A DNA stretch of 64,000 nt from Diplolepis rosae. Lineage: Eukaryota > Arthropoda > Insecta > Hymenoptera > Diplolepididae. Within the stretch, counting starts at the first letter, position 1. Each line of letters starts with the position of its first letter. Made by a program: the position numbers and the translations under genes. The notes beneath the pieces were generated by a model. The model did not search any database and was not told where the DNA came from. It saw nothing but the letters and a program-made list of their open reading frames with translations. The stretch spans positions 1,240,001-1,304,000 of the forward strand of contig JAPYXD010000475.1 in NCBI GenBank assembly GCA_030998225.1, written 5' to 3'. Positions 63,701 to 64,000 of the stretch are shown here, piece by piece.

Positions 63701-64000
63701 ATGTCTATTAAAATTATTTGTTTATAATCTTGTAGAGTTAACTAAAATCGAAATTACTTAATTTTCTACTTTTTCAACAACGCATTACACTCTGGACATT
63801 AATTTCGTTCATTGCGTATTGCTTGTAACTGTTTATTCAAACTTATTTTTCATAACATCCTTATTTATCCAAAAAACGAGATTACATAATTTTTTACTTT
63901 TTCAACAACGTATTAAATTATGGACGTTAATTTCGAACACTGCGTATTGCTTGTAAATGTCTATTAAACCTATTTGTTTATAAGCTTGTTTAGTTAACAA

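Larger units (their letters stand above)
51911..64000 (+). repeat. Right satellite array, continuing past the window end
   Basis: The array resumes after the second LTR and is cut by the window edge, so its true end is unknown. 51911-54083 holds mixed D', E', I, J, F, G and H types. A-H HORs start at 54084 and 55106; 55875-60719 is the divergent block; A-H units restart at 61477, 62500 and 63522. Orientation is the same as in the left and middle arrays, so no inversion is seen anywhere in the window. Confidence 0.96.
54084..64000 (+). repeat. 11-kb super-repeat, copy 3 (partial at window end)
   Basis: A starts at 54084 and 55106 match those at 21463/22485 and 32299/33321, including 'caattccctactc' and the 'gcgtattcc' H. 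Differences: C is absent from the 55106 unit, so B passes straight into D after 'ttacttaattttctac'; H and A' are lost after the K-L pair (56643-56898); and an 896-bp tandem duplication is present. The unit preceding it (F, G with 'tcaattatacc', H) also matches the one before copy 1, so homology starts before 54084. Confidence 0.87.

Noticed and set aside
1..64000. Bacterial or viral genome segment
   Set aside because: There are no dense coding frames, ribosome binding sites, RNA genes or replication genes in 64 kb, whereas long HOR satellite plus a solo LTR is typical of eukaryotic heterochromatin.
1..64000. Telomeric repeat or ribosomal spacer
   Set aside because: I saw no runs of TTAGG-, TTAGGG- or similar short repeats and no rRNA-like conserved sequence.

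Overview
This window is eukaryotic satellite DNA and I see no genes in it. About 62.1 of the 64 kb is a head-to-tail array of AT-rich monomers of about 128 bp, roughly 485 copies, all in one orientation. A hand count on one composite monomer gives 36 G+C in 128 bases. The only other sequence is two near-identical 0.93-kb islands (45954-46885 and 50980-51910). They have the ends of a retrotransposon LTR (TG...CA) and one keeps a perfect 4-bp target-site duplication, so I read them as two copies of one solo LTR. An array this long, with multimeric organisation and an LTR insertion, suggests pericentromeric or centromeric heterochromatin. The species cannot be named from the sequence. Retained CpGs and the LTR style fit an invertebrate, possibly an arthropod, but that is inference.

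The array is hierarchical. Level 1 is the 128-bp monomer. Level 2 is an eight-monomer higher-order repeat (HOR) of 1,022 bp, which I label A-B-C-D-E-F-G-H (reference copy 20441-21462). Its units start at A monomers, recognisable by 'ccaaaaggcattacactc'. Derived HORs differ by whole monomers: 510 bp (4-mer), 638 (5-mer), 766 (6-mer), 894 (7-mer), 1,150 (9-mer) and 1,279 (10-mer). Level 3 includes an approximately 2,049-bp 16-mer inside 35.2-39.1 kb. Level 4 is a segment of about 11 kb. Copy 1 (21463-32298) is directly followed by copy 2 (32299-43647); copy 3 begins at 54084 and runs off the window. Each copy contains the A-H unit, a block of divergent monomers (D', E', I, J, K, L, N) and a return to A-H units, with shared private variants.

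Layout: 1-3066, heterogeneous HORs including a divergent K-L unit; 3067-21462, mostly regular A-H HORs with deletion and expansion derivatives; 21463-43647, the tandem 11-kb pair; 43648-54083, an interlude of rearranged HORs carrying the two LTR copies in a duplicated segment with a 5.03-kb period; 54084-64000, the third, partial 11-kb copy. Hybrid monomers joining two types inside the conserved core near 'gcgtattgcttgtaa' suggest unequal crossover as the main engine. There is no coding gene, tRNA, rRNA or CRISPR array that I can support.
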